NCBI RefSeq assembly: GCF_021341665.1
Contig: NZ_JAJTTH010000002.1
Span: 62,001 to 126,000 of the forward strand
Direction of reading: 5' to 3'
Length of the DNA: 64,000 bases
Source: Pseudomonas sp. Au-Pse12
Lineage (GTDB): Bacteria; Pseudomonadota; Gammaproteobacteria; Pseudomonadales; Pseudomonadaceae
A program made the translations under genes and the position numbers. The notes beneath the pieces are model-generated. The model was not told where the DNA came from, made no database searches, and worked only from the letters and a program-made list of their open reading frames with translations. Positions within the stretch are counted from its first letter, which is position 1. Each line of letters opens with the position of its first letter. Of this stretch, positions 51,972 through 61,371 are shown in pieces.

Positions 51972-52704
51972 TCAGCGTCTCCCCGCTGTCTGTTGCCACT
52001 TGGTAATGAACCACCGCCTGATCCGGGGTAAGTCCCTGTACTTCGGGCAGGGCGATCCGCGTGCTGCCCAGGGGCTCCACGGTGATCCCCTGCACAGTGA
52101 TCGTGCGGGCGCCGCCCAGCGCCAACTCGGCGAAGGACACGTAATAGGGGGTCGGATTACGGGCCAGCAGCGTCGCTCCAGCCGGCCCGCCGGGCACCAG
52201 TTTCCAGCGCAGTTGGCCGACCGCTTCGTCTGCCTTGCCGGGCAGTCCTCCAGGCCGATACAGCAGCTTCATGCGCATCCGCGATGCCAGCCGCAACTGG
52301 TTGTCCTTCAGCGCTCCCAGAGGCGGCACTTCAAGAAAGTTGATCCAGAACACCGACTCACGGTCGCTGGGCAGCGGCTCGCCGCTGTAACGCAGGACCA
52401 GGGCCGTGTGCTGCCGGGGCTCAAGCCTGGAGATCGGCGGCGACAGCACGAACGGCACCGCCAGGACACTGGGATCGGCCTCGGCATCGCCCTGGTCGAG
52501 CCAGGCCTGCAACAGGATCGGGGCCCGGCCGCTGTTGCCGACCCGAATGCTCATGGCCGGCTTGTCGGCGCCGTAGATGAAGCGCGTGCCGAGAATCGAC
52601 AGATCGGCATGGGCCCAGCCACTGCACAGCGCCAGCAGGCCCGGCAGCAGGCAACGACAAGCGCGCAACGCAGCAGCGCCCGCACGGATCGGTGTGGAAC
52701 CCAT
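51946..52704 (-). CDS. Fimbrial periplasmic chaperone (second, CupB4-like), operon B
   Basis: A 252-residue PapD-type chaperone: signal peptide ending near WAHA, then GTRFIYGADKPAMSIRVGN, SPPISRLEP and MRMKLLYRP. It would cap a special subunit or the adhesin. The ATG at 52704 has GGGGAG upstream and shares one base with the usher stop. It sits between usher and tpsB, as in operon A. Confidence 0.88.
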   Translation of the reverse strand: MGSTPIRAGAAALRACRCLLPGLLALCSGWAHADLSILGTRFIYGADKPAMSIRVGNSGRAPILLQAWLDQGDAEADPSVLAVPFVLSPPISRLEPRQHTALVLRYSGEPLPSDRESVFWINFLEVPPLGALKDNQLRLASRMRMKLLYRPGGLPGKADEAVGQLRWKLVPGGPAGATLLARNPTPYYVSFAELALGGARTITVQGITVEPLGSTRIALPEVQGLTPDQAVVHYQVATDSGETLSGSARIQD

Positions 52705-55388
52705 CAAGAACGCTCCCCGGCGGCGCCAGGCATCGCCCGGCAGGGCCGCTGGAGCAGGTCATGAGCGGCAGGGGACGCGGGATCCCGAGGAGGCAACTGG
52801 TAGTCGATCAGGCATTGCTGCTCCGGCTCCTGGCCCCACTCCACGCGAACGGTTCCCTGGTCCCGTTCGGCGCGCAGCACCAGGCGGCTGCCCTGGCCCA
52901 CCGCGCCGAGCTCGACACCGCTCTGCACATCGACAGCGACGGCGGCAAACGGCAACCGCTGGCCATTGGGTTGCAGGCTGTCGATCAGCACCGCCCGGGA
53001 CCGGCGAGTCGGATAGGAGAGCATCACCACGGCCCCCGCCACCGGCGCGACATTGCGCGAGCTGACCAGCAGCTCGACGTCATTGGCGACGCCAGCGGGG
53101 TCGATATCCACGGTGTTCAATTTAAACGGGCTCAGGCTCGGCAACACGGCGTAACCGCGCCCGTCCACCCGCGTATCCGAGTAGCCGACCCTGGCGCCCT
53201 TGGCATCGGGGGCGTACACCAGGCCGGTGGTTTCGCTCAAGGTCTGCGCGAACGTCAGCCCCCCCGAATGCAGGACCATGCCCCCGGAAGCCCCCAGGGA
53301 TTCCTGGCGATAGTCGCTGCCCCGGGAAAAGCTCGAACTCAGGGAAACCTCGGGCAGAAAGTAGTTGAAGCTGGCGTTGGTCGAGGTCTCGCGCTGCCGT
53401 TGATCATGGGAGGCGGAGACCGAATAGGTGGCATCGCCGGCCTTGTCCAGGGTCCCGGAAACCCCGCTGGTGTAATGCGCCCCGGAACTCTTGTCATGGC
53501 TGGCGTAGCTGTTGATCGTGGTTCCCCGGCGCCCCTCGCGCCCCAGGGGAATCGACAGGCTGACGCTGAAAAACGTGTTATCCGCCCCTGCGCTCGCCCC
53601 CGCCTTGCGGAACGAGGCACGCATGCGCTGGGCCATGAAGGAATAGCTGTTGCCGCGCCACTGATTGCTGTAGCCCAGGGCGAAGTTCAGGGTCTGGCCC
53701 TGGCGGTTCCAGTACTGAAGGCTGGAGCCGGTGGCATAGAGCTGTCCCGCGCCCTCGCCCAATTGCTGGTTGACGTTCACATCCAGACGGTCGCGGATCC
53801 GGGCAAAGGTATCGACGCTCTCGCCTCGGCTCACGTAATCCTGCAGGGTGACGGCATCGTGCAGGCCCAGGTAACCGCTGGTGGAGTAGCGGTACGCCAG
53901 CAATGAAAAGTTCGTGCCGCTGTTGGGCAAATTCTTGCTGTAGGAAAGACGCACGCTCGACCCCTGCATGCTGCCGCCCCGGGGCAACTCGGTCCTGGCC
54001 TGGGTCAGGTCCAGCCCAAAAGCGCCGAGGGAGGTATTCAGCGCGCTGCCGATCAGGCCCGACAGGTAGTTGCCGGTGAGCGCCGTGCCGGTGTAAGCGG
54101 TCAACTGGTTATCCAAGCCGTAGTGCAGGGTGCCCTGGGCCACATACTGTTCGCTGCCGCCAAGCCCCGGGTTCGCCACCTTGCCCGCGGTCAGGCTGTA
54201 ACGCGATGTGCCAGGACGCAGTGTTTGCACGGTGGTGGCAAAAGGCACGGTGAAACGGCTGGTCTGCCCGTTGGCCTCGGTGACCGTCACTTCCAGGTCA
54301 CCACCAAAACTGGCCGCTTGCAGGTCGGAGATTTCGAACGGCCCCGGAGCCACCGAGGTTTCGTGGATCAGATAGCCCCGCTGATAGACCGAGACCTTGG
54401 CGTTGGTGCTGGCCGTGCCACGGATCAGCGGAGCGAAATAGCGCTGGTTATCGGGCAGCATGCGTGGATCGCTGGCCAGCTGGACGCCACGAAACGACAC
54501 CGAATCGAACAGATCGGCCTCGGTCGCGCTCTCCCCCACCAGCACCTGCGAACGCCAGGCAGGCAGTTCGGTTTGGGCGTAGATATAACCCCGCTGATAG
54601 CCGGCGCCAACCTCCGGCGACCAGGTGGCGGTGCCGCTGTGGCGCAGACGCCAGCCACCCAGGTTCAGCCCCAGGTTGAGTCCGGCATAGCCATCGGTCT
54701 GGCTGTGTCCATTGCTCTGGGAGCTGAACAGGCTGGTGTTGTAGTTGAGCACCGCGGCGGACACGCCATAGTCCCAGCTCGCCGGGTCGACATGGTTTTT
54801 CGACAGGTTCTGCTGCAGGAAAAACTGCGGCACCGACAGTTCGATCTTCTGCTGGGCAATATTCACCCGGGTCGTGACGCCAGGAATGTAGCTGCCCAGG
54901 TCACCGCAAAACAGCCCATCGCCCATGAGTGGGTGCGAGGTACTGGCGCCCAGGGTCGCATCGGTCTTTTCCAGGTCGATGCCCAGTTGCTGCAGCAGCG
55001 GACGGTCGTAGCACGGCTGGCTGCCCTGGGGGTCATCGCTAGCGCGGAACTGGATTTCCTGCAACGCCCGCCACTGACTGCTAACCAGCACATCAAGCAA
55101 GTACTTGCCGGGCGCGACATAGCCCAATTGTTGAAAGCGCGAAGTGTCGATGGGGGTGCCCTTACCTTGAAATAACATCTGGCTGTCGAACAGCAAATCC
55201 TGGCTGGAGCCCGCGTCCGGGGCTTCAGCCGCCGGTGCGCCAGCGTCCTGATCCGCCATCAGCATCATTGAGTGGCTCATCAGCACCGCCGCCAGGCACA
55301 GCCGCTGCAACGGCGCAGCGCCCCTCAGGCCGGCTGATGAACCCGAGCCGCTCGCCAGCACACGCCGACGGCACGCAATACGCGACAT
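52704..55388 (-). CDS. Fimbrial outer-membrane usher, operon B
   Basis: An usher of about 894 residues. The N-terminal domain (FDSQMLFQGKGTPIDTSRF; GYVAPGKYLLDV), the barrel with plug and the conserved Cys near the C terminus (QQCLIDYQLPP) match the FimD/PapC family. It is closely related to the usher at 17664. Three starts are possible: GTG 55451, ATG 55409 and ATG 55388; I prefer the last, which follows a purine-rich stretch and begins a basic signal peptide. No added POTRA-like domain is seen. The first chaperone gene ends just upstream, at 55456. Confidence 0.87.
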   Translation of the reverse strand: MSRIACRRRVLASGSGSSAGLRGAAPLQRLCLAAVLMSHSMMLMADQDAGAPAAEAPDAGSSQDLLFDSQMLFQGKGTPIDTSRFQQLGYVAPGKYLLDVLVSSQWRALQEIQFRASDDPQGSQPCYDRPLLQQLGIDLEKTDATLGASTSHPLMGDGLFCGDLGSYIPGVTTRVNIAQQKIELSVPQFFLQQNLSKNHVDPASWDYGVSAAVLNYNTSLFSSQSNGHSQTDGYAGLNLGLNLGGWRLRHSGTATWSPEVGAGYQRGYIYAQTELPAWRSQVLVGESATEADLFDSVSFRGVQLASDPRMLPDNQRYFAPLIRGTASTNAKVSVYQRGYLIHETSVAPGPFEISDLQAASFGGDLEVTVTEANGQTSRFTVPFATTVQTLRPGTSRYSLTAGKVANPGLGGSEQYVAQGTLHYGLDNQLTAYTGTALTGNYLSGLIGSALNTSLGAFGLDLTQARTELPRGGSMQGSSVRLSYSKNLPNSGTNFSLLAYRYSTSGYLGLHDAVTLQDYVSRGESVDTFARIRDRLDVNVNQQLGEGAGQLYATGSSLQYWNRQGQTLNFALGYSNQWRGNSYSFMAQRMRASFRKAGASAGADNTFFSVSLSIPLGREGRRGTTINSYASHDKSSGAHYTSGVSGTLDKAGDATYSVSASHDQRQRETSTNASFNYFLPEVSLSSSFSRGSDYRQESLGASGGMVLHSGGLTFAQTLSETTGLVYAPDAKGARVGYSDTRVDGRGYAVLPSLSPFKLNTVDIDPAGVANDVELLVSSRNVAPVAGAVVMLSYPTRRSRAVLIDSLQPNGQRLPFAAVAVDVQSGVELGAVGQGSRLVLRAERDQGTVRVEWGQEPEQQCLIDYQLPPRDPASPAAHDLLQRPCRAMPGAAGERS

Positions 55389-55455
55389 AACGAGGCCCCT
55401 GCCCCTCATGAAAACCAAGCCACTGAAAAGCCCACAGAAGTAACGAGGCACCCGC

Positions 55456-56199
55456 TCAAAGAAGTGACTTTTTCAGCAAGCCTCGGCCGCCAAAATCATC
55501 GATCACCTCATATTCAAGTGATGCCTTGGCCGGCTGCGACGGAGCACTGGCAGGCCAGGGGAAGGACTCATATCCGAACGGGCCGACCATGCCAGGCTTC
55601 AGGTTGAACCGGCGGCCTGACACATCAACTTCCATGCGCCCGAAGGACACGTAATAAGGGGTTGGGTTGAATACTTTGATATTCGCCACTTTCGAGCCCG
55701 CCGCGTGGCTCAACTCCCACTTGAGTTTTTCACCGGCCAAGTCCGCATTACCCACCAGGTTTTCAGGGCGAAAGAAGATCTTGATGCGTGTCCTGAAGGC
55801 AAACTGCAATACGTTTTCGTCCTGTTTTCGCCGTGGCGGTGTTTCCAGCACATTCAGCCAGAACAATGACTCGCGATCTTTTGCCAAGGGTTCTTTTGAA
55901 TAAGAAACACGTAATATTGCCGAGTCTCCCGGTTCCACCCGACTGACCGCAGGGGCCAGCAGAAAAGGCACTTTTATATCTTCGGGTGACTGACTGGCAT
56001 CGCCTTCATCAATCCAACTTTGCGCCAATAGAGCCACTGGCCCGGAGTTACTCAATCTCAATGTAACTTCACGAGCATCTGCTGGATAAACCAGGCGTGT
56101 GGCCTCTAGCACTATCCCGGCACGCGCGACTCCCGACACCCAGCCGAGGAACATGACACCGATAACGAGAGAATGAACAAAACGCGCCGTCGGCGTCAT
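55456..56199 (-). CDS. Fimbrial periplasmic chaperone (first, CupB2-like), operon B
   Basis: A 247-residue PapD-type chaperone, with the signal peptide ending near residue 27 (VARA). Family blocks are ATRLVYPADAREVTLRL, DEGDASQSPE and FWLNVLETPPR. It serves the main pilin encoded just upstream. Like its counterpart in operon A, its DNA is more AT-rich than the downstream genes. Confidence 0.9.
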   Translation of the reverse strand: MTPTARFVHSLVIGVMFLGWVSGVARAGIVLEATRLVYPADAREVTLRLSNSGPVALLAQSWIDEGDASQSPEDIKVPFLLAPAVSRVEPGDSAILRVSYSKEPLAKDRESLFWLNVLETPPRRKQDENVLQFAFRTRIKIFFRPENLVGNADLAGEKLKWELSHAAGSKVANIKVFNPTPYYVSFGRMEVDVSGRRFNLKPGMVGPFGYESFPWPASAPSQPAKASLEYEVIDDFGGRGLLKKSLL

Positions 56200-56226
56200 G
56201 ACCTGCCCCTTAATAACTAACGGCTG

Positions 56227-56793
56227 TTATTGATACGCAAGGGTGTAGCGAATGTAGGAAACGCCCGAACCTGCCCCAACCGTAGCCTCCGTAGAGACGT
56301 AGGCGGCCTGGTACTTCAGGGTTGCCGTCTTGCCGGTGGAGACCTTAGCGATCTGTGGCGTGGCTTCCGCCTGGCCCAGGACAATTTTCTGCGGCTTAGC
56401 GCCATGGTCGTTGTAGATCTGGATCTGCACGCCGGTGGCCGGCTTGCTGCCGATCAGCTTGAGGTTGCCGGAGGCCGGGTCGACGTTGCCAAGCTGATCG
56501 AACTCGATGGAGACATTGCTACCGATCGTGCAGTTGGCACCCGAGAGATTCAGTACGAACGGTTTCAACGGAGAAGTTGTGCCGATCTCTTCGAATACGG
56601 TAGGTTTGACTGTACCGAGTTCAACGTTGATCTCGTTACCTTCGCCTGGTGCCTTGCCGTTGATATCGCAAGTTACGTCAGAGATGCTGCCGCTAAACTT
56701 CACCACACCATCAGTGGCTTGGGCAAACGTTGGAATCAATGCCGCGAGCATTATTCCGGAAGTCGCCATGGACAAGAGAGTATTACGTTTCAT
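56227..56793 (-). CDS. Major fimbrial subunit (pilin), operon B
   Basis: A 188-residue pilin. The signal peptide covers about 1-26 (TFAQA), Cys42 and Cys88 can form the pilin disulfide, and the protein ends in YIRYTLAYQ with a penultimate-type aromatic. It aligns with the pilin of operon A around SGSISDVTCDI and the ATGVQIQI block. It is the first gene of operon B. AAAGGAAATC precedes the ATG. Confidence 0.88.
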   Translation of the reverse strand: MKRNTLLSMATSGIMLAALIPTFAQATDGVVKFSGSISDVTCDINGKAPGEGNEINVELGTVKPTVFEEIGTTSPLKPFVLNLSGANCTIGSNVSIEFDQLGNVDPASGNLKLIGSKPATGVQIQIYNDHGAKPQKIVLGQAEATPQIAKVSTGKTATLKYQAAYVSTEATVGAGSGVSYIRYTLAYQ

Positions 56794-56884
56794 CTGATTT
56801 CCTTTTCAAAACCACCATAAGGAAGTAACAGCAAATGGCATTCCACCCAAAACAGGCCAGTAACAACACCGACCACTTGGAGAA

Positions 56885-56913
56885 ATTATTTACCGCCCTT
56901 ACAAGATTGATAA
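56885..56913 (-). promoter_or_regulatory. Candidate sigma-70 promoter of operon B
   Basis: On the minus strand TTATCA (56908-56913) and AATAAT (56885-56890) are 17 bases apart, about 90 bases upstream of the pilin ATG. The -10 box fits five of six consensus bases. Confidence 0.4.
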
Positions 56914-57313
56914 GTACTGCTATTCCCTGGCAGCCCAAGCAACTTAAAACACAAGTTTCGACTAGGTTTGCCAGCAGCGACCTAGGATATAGAAACATTG
57001 ATTTTTTAGATCAAGATCGTGGCGATTGAACTTCTGGGAATATTCCCGCAGAGAAACAGGAAATTTCTCGGACTGAATAACTCAATTAAGTTTCGTGGGC
57101 AGAATAAGTCATTATTGGCGAGTTAATCGCCAGGAAAGTTCATGTGACAGCCGTCGAGCACTTCGGCCGGTCGCTATCAGCAACTGGCAACTGCATGACC
57201 GAGCGAACAGCGAAAAAACGACGCCTGTCGATATCGGCAACAGCAGCGATCCTGGAAACCGCAGGGAGGGGCCGTCACCTGGGCGGCGCTGGCGACAAAT
57301 CGCGGGCAACAAA

Positions 57314-57346
57314 AAAGCCCCTGAAATCATCGATTTCAGGGGCTTT
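57314..57346 (-). terminator. Intrinsic terminator of tRNA-Ser
   Basis: Perfect 15-base arms (57314-57328 and 57332-57346) with a short loop, followed on the minus strand by a run of six T. It lies eight bases past the tRNA 3' end. Confidence 0.9.
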
Positions 57347-57354
57347 CATTTGTA

Positions 57355-57444
57355 TGGCGGAGAGATAGGGATTCGAACCCTAGGTACCGGTGAAGGTACA
57401 ACGGATTTCGAATCCGTCCCATTCGGCCACTCTGGCATCTCTCC
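57355..57444 (-). tRNA. tRNA-Ser (CGA anticodon)
   Basis: A 90-base class II tRNA on the minus strand. The acceptor arm pairs GGAGAGA with TCTCTCC, followed by an encoded G and CCA. The anticodon stem ACGGA/TCCGT encloses TTCGAAA, giving CGA, a serine anticodon. A long variable arm (TGTACCTTCACCGGTACC region) and the TTCGAATCC T-loop fit tRNA-Ser. Its 3' end faces operon B. Confidence 0.95.
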
Positions 57445-57528
57445 AACGGCGCGCATCATAACAGCACATTTGCCTGAAGCGAAGCCCCCAGGGCAAAATT
57501 TTTCCGTGCTATCAGATGCTTGCGTCGA

Positions 57529-58242
57529 TTACAGCGGTACGCCGAGGCGCTGGGCAACTTCTTCGTAGGCTTCGATCACGTCGCCGAGGCCCTGACGGAA
57601 GCGGTCCTTGTCCATCTTCTTCTTGGTGGCCTTGTCCCACAGACGGCAACCGTCCGGGCTGAACTCGTCGCCCAGGACGATGGAGCCGTCGCTGAACACA
57701 CCGAACTCCAGCTTGAAGTCCACCAGCAGCAGGCCAGCGTCATCGAACAGCTTGCTCAGGACTTCGTTGACCTTGAGCGACAACTCTTTCATGCGCGCCA
57801 GTTGCTCGGCGGTGCCCCAGCCGAATGCCACTACGTGGGATTCGTTGATGAACGGGTCGCCCTTGGCGTCGTCCTTGAGGAACAGCTCGAAGGTGTAGGG
57901 GTTGAGCTTCATGCCCTCTTCCACGCCCAGGCGCTTGACCAGGCTGCCGGCGGCGTAGTTGCGCACTACGCACTCCACCGGAATCATGTCGAGCTTCTTC
58001 ACCAGGCACTCGTTGTCGCCCAGCAGCTTGTCGAACTGGGTCGGAACGCCGGCGGCTTCGAGTTTCTGCATGATGAAGGCGTTGAACTTGTTGTTCACCA
58101 TCCCCTTGCGGTCCAGTTGCTCGATGCGCTTGCCGTCGAACGCCGAGGTGTCGTTGCGAAACAGCAGGATCAAGCGGTCGGCGTCATCGGTCTTGTAAAC
58201 CGACTTGGCTTTGCCGCGGTAGAGTTCTTCACGTTTTTCCAT
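57529..58242 (-). CDS. purC: Phosphoribosylaminoimidazole-succinocarboxamide synthase
   Basis: A 237-residue SAICAR synthetase of purine biosynthesis. It joins aspartate to CAIR using ATP. The family blocks [37 protein letters not shown] and SPDGCRLWD are intact. In Pseudomonas it normally stands next to the dapA-bamC-MBL genes, as here, with a 28-base gap from the MBL gene, so the four may form one transcript. The length equals that of the E. coli protein. Confidence 0.96.
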   Translation of the reverse strand: MEKREELYRGKAKSVYKTDDADRLILLFRNDTSAFDGKRIEQLDRKGMVNNKFNAFIMQKLEAAGVPTQFDKLLGDNECLVKKLDMIPVECVVRNYAAGSLVKRLGVEEGMKLNPYTFELFLKDDAKGDPFINESHVVAFGWGTAEQLARMKELSLKVNEVLSKLFDDAGLLLVDFKLEFGVFSDGSIVLGDEFSPDGCRLWDKATKKKMDKDRFRQGLGDVIEAYEEVAQRLGVPL

Positions 58243-58270
58243 GATGGGCTCCGCTTGCTACGTAGGTGGG

Positions 58271-59029
58271 CTAGGCGATGTGGCGCCAGTCGAGCCCTGA
58301 ATTTTGATCGGCCAGTTGCAGCCAGTCCGGGTCGCACCCGAGGGTGTCGACAAAACATTGCCGGGCCAGCTGCGGCAGGTTGTTCTTGCTGCTCAGATGA
58401 GCCAGGACCAGATGCTGCAGGTCCTGCCATCCCAATTCGGCCACCAGGCTTGCGGCCTGGTGGTTGTTCAAATGCCCTTCGTCGCCACCGACCCGCTGCT
58501 TGAGAAAGTACGGGTAATAACCGCGCGCCAGCAGGTCCCGGCAATGGTTGGCCTCGATCATCAAGGCATCCAGGCCACGGTAGCCTTGCAGTACGCCGGC
58601 ACAGTAGGAACCCAGGTCGGTCAGCAGGCCAAAACGCCGCTGGCCGTCGCTGAAGACAAACTGCGTAGGTTCCTGGGCGTCGTGGGCAACGGCAATCACG
58701 TCAATGCACAAGGCGCCGATCTGCAATTGCTCGCCACCGCGGACAAAGCCCGCGGCCTCCACCGGCTTGCGCATCCCGCGCAACGTGCCCTGGCTGAGGT
58801 AGACCGGTAAATTGTAGCGCCGAGACAGCAAACCCACGCCATGCACGTGGTCGGCATGTTCGTGGGTTACCAGGATGGCGCTCAACTGCGAGGGGTGAAC
58901 CCCCAGGCGCAGCAGGCGCCGCTCGGTTTCCCGCAGGGAGAAACCACAATCCACCAGGATACAAGTATCAGCACTGGCGATCAGCGTGCCATTCCCTTGG
59001 CTACCACTGCCGAGAACGGCAAAACGCAT
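58271..59029 (-). CDS. MBL-fold metallo-hydrolase
   Basis: A 252-residue beta-lactamase-fold hydrolase. The metal motif HEHADH is at residues 56-61, with further ligands in VIAVAHDA, LLTDLG and LAHLSS. It resembles the YycJ/WalJ group, linked in some bacteria to DNA-end processing, but the substrate here is unknown. It lies four bases after bamC and is probably co-transcribed with bamC and purC. Confidence 0.88.
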   Translation of the reverse strand: MRFAVLGSGSQGNGTLIASADTCILVDCGFSLRETERRLLRLGVHPSQLSAILVTHEHADHVHGVGLLSRRYNLPVYLSQGTLRGMRKPVEAAGFVRGGEQLQIGALCIDVIAVAHDAQEPTQFVFSDGQRRFGLLTDLGSYCAGVLQGYRGLDALMIEANHCRDLLARGYYPYFLKQRVGGDEGHLNNHQAASLVAELGWQDLQHLVLAHLSSKNNLPQLARQCFVDTLGCDPDWLQLADQNSGLDWRHIA

Positions 59030-59033
59030 CTGA

Positions 59034-60149
59034 TCAGCCCAGGTTGTCCTGAATCACGCCCAACACTTTGCGCGCCACGTCGGCCGGCGCCACGGTGTTG
59101 ATGTTCTTCTCGACGGTCACCTGGACGTTGTCGCCCACCTTGCTCAGGCGAACCTGATAGCGCTCGGCACGGGCTTCGATCTCTTCCTTGGCCGGCTTGC
59201 TGCCGAACAACTTGCCGAAGAAGCCCGGCTCGTCGTTTTTCTTCTCGGCTTTTTCCGCCAGGTTGATGTAGTACAGGCCCAGGCTGCGGTTGATGTCTTC
59301 AACCCGCCACTCGCCCTGTTCCAGGGCACGGCCAACGCTGGACCAGGCGCGATCGAGGTCGGCGCCCAGGTTCAGCACCGGGTTGCCGCTGCCGTCTTCG
59401 CTGAGGCTGACCCGGCTTGGGGTATCGAAATCGCGGGCCGCCAGCAGGGACACCGAACCGCCCTTCTCGGAGGTGCGGCTCATGCTCGCGAGCATGTCGT
59501 CCACCAGCGCGGCATCCAGGCCGGTGTTGACCGAACGGTTGGTGAACTCCACATCGGCGGTGCTGCCGGCAGGACGCTCGGCGCTGACCACGTAGACTTC
59601 ACTGGTGTTGCGCTGCACGCCCGGCTCGATGCGTACCCGCACGCGGGTTTCGCTGTCGGCGGCAACGCCGGCGCTGCTCAGGCGCTTGGCCACGGCCGCG
59701 GAAAGCTCGTCGGAACGCTGCCAGCGGGTGCTGAACTCGCCGGTTTGCGGGCGCTGTTGATCCAGGCGGAAACCGTTGTCCTGGAAGAACTGCACGGCCA
59801 CTGGCCAGACTTCGGCCGGTGGATGCTGGGCCATGACCCAACGCGAATCACCGCTCTTCTGCAGGCTGTAGTCGCTGGCATCGGCAATGGCCGACAGTGG
59901 CTGTGGACGAGGTACCTGGTACTCGCCCTTGACGTTGTCGTCGGCCACGTTGCGTGGGATCGGCAGCAATGGATCCAGACGCTTGGCGGTCTGTACATCC
60001 GGCGGCAGTTGCATGGGTGCTGTTTGTTGCGCTTGCAGGTAATCGCTACCCCGGTCACGGAAGTAGCCTTCCGGGCCCCAGATCCAACCGCAGCCACTGG
60101 TGCTGGAGATAATCAAGGCAAGTGCGGAAAGTCCGGCCATTCGCTTCAT
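59034..60149 (-). CDS. bamC: Outer-membrane protein assembly factor BamC (NlpB/DapX)
   Basis: A 371-residue lipoprotein of the BAM complex, which inserts beta-barrels such as the ushers, TpsB and OprD in this window. The lipobox ends at Cys20 (STSGC). The N-terminal unstructured part and two helix-grip domains follow. The start at 60149 is supported by GAGGAAG; a longer upstream frame lies in dapA and is not real. It follows dapA by 17 bases, the usual order. Confidence 0.92.
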   Translation of the reverse strand: MKRMAGLSALALIISSTSGCGWIWGPEGYFRDRGSDYLQAQQTAPMQLPPDVQTAKRLDPLLPIPRNVADDNVKGEYQVPRPQPLSAIADASDYSLQKSGDSRWVMAQHPPAEVWPVAVQFFQDNGFRLDQQRPQTGEFSTRWQRSDELSAAVAKRLSSAGVAADSETRVRVRIEPGVQRNTSEVYVVSAERPAGSTADVEFTNRSVNTGLDAALVDDMLASMSRTSEKGGSVSLLAARDFDTPSRVSLSEDGSGNPVLNLGADLDRAWSSVGRALEQGEWRVEDINRSLGLYYINLAEKAEKKNDEPGFFGKLFGSKPAKEEIEARAERYQVRLSKVGDNVQVTVEKNINTVAPADVARKVLGVIQDNLG

Positions 60150-60166
60150 GCGTTGTACTTCCTCAA

Positions 60167-61045
60167 TTAAACCAAGACGCCGGACTGGCGCATGGCCTGC
60201 CGCAGCGGTTCGTGACAGGCGGCACTGAGCCAGGTGAGCGGCAGACGAATACCGTCCGGCATCAAGCCCATTTCGTGCAGGGCCCATTTCACGGGAATAG
60301 GGTTGGATTCGATGAACAGAGTCTTGTTCAGCGGCATCAGGGTCTCGTGGATCGCCCGAGCCTTGGCGGCGTCGCCGGCCATGGCTGCAGCGCACATCTG
60401 GCTCATGGCCCGAGGCGCCACGTTGGCGGTCACCGAGATATTGCCCTTGCCGCCCAGCAGGATCAGCTCGACCGCGGTGGCGTCATCGCCGGAGTACACC
60501 AGGAAATCGCTGGGCACGCCGGCCAGGATGGCCTTGGCCCGCTGCAGGTCGCCGGTGGCTTCCTTGATCCCGATGATGTTCTTCACGCTGGACAGGCGGA
60601 TCACGGTCTCGGCCTGCATGTCACATGCGGTGCGGCCTGGAACGTTGTAGAGGATCTGTGGGATGTCCACGGCCTCGGCAATGGCGCGGAAATGCTGGTA
60701 CAGGCCTTCCTGGGTCGGCTTGTTGTAGTACGGGGTCACCAGCAGGCAGGCATCGGCGCCGGCGATCTTCGCGTTGGTGGTCAGCTCGATCGCTTCACGC
60801 GTCGAGTTGGCGCCGGTACCGGCAATCACCGGAATGCGCCCTGCAACCTGGGCCACCACCCGACGAATCACTTCGATGTGCTCGTTGACATCCAGAGTGG
60901 CCGATTCACCTGTGGTGCCGACCGCCACGATGGCGTTGGTGCCCTCTTGCAGGTGGAAGTCCACCAGTTTGCTCAGGCTGTCCCAGTCGAGATTTCCCTG
61001 TGCATCCATGGGTGTGACCAGTGCCACCATACTGCCCGCAATCAT
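60167..61045 (-). CDS. dapA: 4-hydroxy-tetrahydrodipicolinate synthase
   Basis: A 292-residue TIM-barrel aldolase that condenses pyruvate with aspartate semialdehyde, the first committed step of lysine and diaminopimelate synthesis. The Schiff-base Lys161 (GIKEATGD), Tyr133 (LYNVPGRT) and Thr44-Thr45 (VGTTGES) are at their canonical numbers, which also fixes the ATG at 61045. It is the first gene of the dapA-bamC-MBL-purC series and is divergent from gcvR. Confidence 0.96.
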   Translation of the reverse strand: MIAGSMVALVTPMDAQGNLDWDSLSKLVDFHLQEGTNAIVAVGTTGESATLDVNEHIEVIRRVVAQVAGRIPVIAGTGANSTREAIELTTNAKIAGADACLLVTPYYNKPTQEGLYQHFRAIAEAVDIPQILYNVPGRTACDMQAETVIRLSSVKNIIGIKEATGDLQRAKAILAGVPSDFLVYSGDDATAVELILLGGKGNISVTANVAPRAMSQMCAAAMAGDAAKARAIHETLMPLNKTLFIESNPIPVKWALHEMGLMPDGIRLPLTWLSAACHEPLRQAMRQSGVLV

Positions 61046-61371
61046 GCAACCGCTCCTGCCGGAAAAAGAGAGCGGTAATGGTACTGGCGCCAAGTTCCTT
61101 GCACAAGCGAAGTCCCGCGCCGTGAGCATTCCCCTGAGCGATGGTTTTCGCTACCCTTCAGGCTTTGATCGCTACTGATAAGTGTGTAGACCGGGTTATC
61201 GCCTGCCTGTTGGATCTGCAAAGCCCCATTCCCGCGTTGCCAGCCTGTGTTCCGAGCGTTTCGGGGCCCGTCGCCGGTTTGTGGTTCAAGGGCCTGAAGT
61301 TCAGCTTGCAACGCGTGCCTGCTACTGGCTTGTCAAAAAGTACCGACCGCTCATCGCTTTAGGAATGCTGC
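61046..61371. other. Divergent intergenic region between dapA and gcvR
   Basis: A 326-base gap that should hold both promoters. I see no gene, no convincing riboswitch and no strong palindrome. AGGAATG precedes the gcvR start. Confidence 0.6.

Larger units (their letters stand above)
56794..57354. other. Intergenic region upstream of operon B, up to tRNA-Ser
   Basis: A 561-base stretch with no credible gene. It is AT-rich near the operon and holds a candidate promoter at 56885-56913, a perfect palindrome GGGAATATTCCC at 57036-57047 that could bind a regulator, and the terminator of the tRNA transcript at 57314-57346. Confidence 0.6.

Noticed and set aside
57300..57460. Attachment-site direct repeat for an island integrated at tRNA-Ser
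   Set aside because: I saw no second copy of the tRNA 3' end on the far side of the accessory region and no integrase gene.
60150..60395. Longer N terminus for BamC extending into dapA
   Set aside because: The lipoprotein signal starts at 60149 with a good ribosome-binding site, and the extra part overlaps dapA and is not family-like.
61046..61371. A glycine or lysine riboswitch upstream of gcvR or dapA
   Set aside because: No conserved riboswitch core or strong paired elements could be recognised in the gap.
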